A stretch of 6,535 bases of DNA from Methanosarcinales archaeon (lineage in GTDB: Archaea; Halobacteriota; Methanosarcinia; Methanosarcinales; Methanocomedenaceae). Positions within the stretch are counted from its first letter, which is position 1, and every line of letters starts with the position of its first letter. The stretch covers positions 1 through 6,535 of the forward strand of contig DAOUWY010000109.1 of assembly GCA_030666885.1 (NCBI GenBank), written 5' to 3'. The translations under genes were made by a program, and so were the position numbers. Positions 6,137 through 6,535 of the stretch are shown here, one piece after another. The notes beneath the pieces are model-generated. The model saw nothing but the letters and a program-made list of their open reading frames with translations, had not been told where the DNA came from and ran no database searches.

Positions 6137-6179
6137 TTTTTACTGCTAATGGATACCAAATCATTGGTCCATCTGGTAT
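6137..6179 (+). terminator. T5 tract and alternative hairpins after serA
   Basis: TTTTT occurs at 6137-6141, a few bases past the serA stop. Beyond it ACCAA-atca-TTGGT (6155-6168) and ATACCA/TGGTAT (6153-6158 with 6174-6179) are mutually exclusive stems that share the left arm. Either could contribute to serA 3' end formation; the evidence is structural only. Confidence 0.35.
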
Positions 6180-6186
6180 AAATTAA

Positions 6187-6477
6187 TTTACTCAGGCTGT
6201 CATCAACGAGACCTTCAACTTTAGGTTTTAATATCTTGAAAATAGGCTCTCTGCTATTTCATGTGGAAAGGAAGCTATGGTTTTTCTCAAAAAAGCAAAG
6301 CAGGCCTGTAAAGGAAAATTACCCCGGATATTCATAGACGGTGGGTCATGGTACCCATAGGCACTTGAAAGAGTTCGCTTCAAGCGACACACAATTGCAT
6401 CTTTTTTACCCATAAGTGCTGTCGAGCACTTTTTACTAAACTCCCATATGACCGATAGGTTCCTCCCCTTGCCGTAA
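6187..6477 (+). pseudogene. C-terminal relic of an IS6-like DDE transposase
   Basis: The plus-strand frame ending at TAA 6475-6477 reads as the last third of a DDE transposase of the IS6/IS240 type. It includes 'SCGKEAMVFLKKA', then 'FIDGGSWYP' (second catalytic Asp codon at 6337), then TAG at 6358 where the family has Trp (WYPWAL), then 'ALERVRFKRHT', and 'SAVEHF' with the catalytic Glu. A second stop (TAA at 6229-6231) separates an upstream 'VINETFNF' that may be a scrap of the first-Asp region. Most of the N-terminus is missing and no flanking terminal repeats are evident. It is a dead element, possibly left by an old insertion downstream of serA. The family is judged from remembered motif text, not from a search. 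Confidence 0.6.
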
Positions 6478-6535
6478 CTCATATTATTCATTAATCTACC
6501 TCCTCATTTAAAATTCTTATGTATTCATCCACCAG

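Noticed and set aside
6228..6491. 87-codon minus-strand open frame
   Set aside because: The plus strand over the same bases carries DDE transposase motifs (FIDGGSWYP, ALER, AVEHF), so the minus frame is a shadow.
1..6535. CRISPR array, tRNA or rRNA gene
   Set aside because: No regularly spaced repeats beyond the two-copy motif at 483-525 were seen. No cloverleaf with a GGTTCGA-type T-loop and matching acceptor stem was found, and no rRNA-like sequence is present.

Overview
The window looks like the chromosome of a methanogen-related euryarchaeon, probably of the Methanosarcinales (inferred from gene types, not a database hit). The evidence is a separate-subunit archaeal GMP synthetase glutaminase (GuaAa), a 523-residue SerA of the archaeal/ACT type, TATA/BRE-like promoters close to start codons, a few GGAGG ribosome sites, and moderate-to-low GC with very AT-rich intergenic DNA. 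TGA, TAA and TAG all end genes.

Layout. Positions 1-800 (+) are decayed accessory DNA: a zinc-ribbon reading frame broken by two stops (12-401), a terminator-like hairpin (444-470), two 24-bp-period repeats resembling the ends of IS21-type elements (483-525), and a degenerate gene fragment (about 569-735). Positions 872-2122 (-) hold an intact AAA ATPase of the AAA_14/DUF4143 type, with a strong TATA box and several inverted repeats upstream. A second, diverged copy of the 569-735 fragment lies on its other side (about 2237-2400) in the same orientation, so the ATPase sits between two related gene relics. Positions 2584-2797 show nothing convincing.

Positions 2798-4315 (-) are housekeeping or conserved genes: a DUF2284 cysteine-rich putative metal-binding protein, then guaAa, then a small unknown protein that starts at or just after the guaAa stop and is probably co-transcribed with it. 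A T7 run and a TATA-like box between the DUF2284 gene and guaAa suggest separate transcription units. The DUF2284 gene and serA are divergent across a 245-bp AT-rich gap. serA (4561-6132, +) encodes phosphoglycerate dehydrogenase, the first step of phosphoserine and serine synthesis. Downstream of serA lies the C-terminal relic of an IS6-like DDE transposase (about 6187-6477, +) with an in-frame TAG.

The intact genes serve purine nucleotide synthesis (guaAa; its ATP-pyrophosphatase partner is not in the window) and serine synthesis (serA). The ATPase island and transposase debris look like accessory DNA inserted around this core. No complete new system is visible. The best leads are the duplicated relics flanking the ATPase, its inverted-repeat-rich promoter, and the small unknown gene coupled to guaAa.
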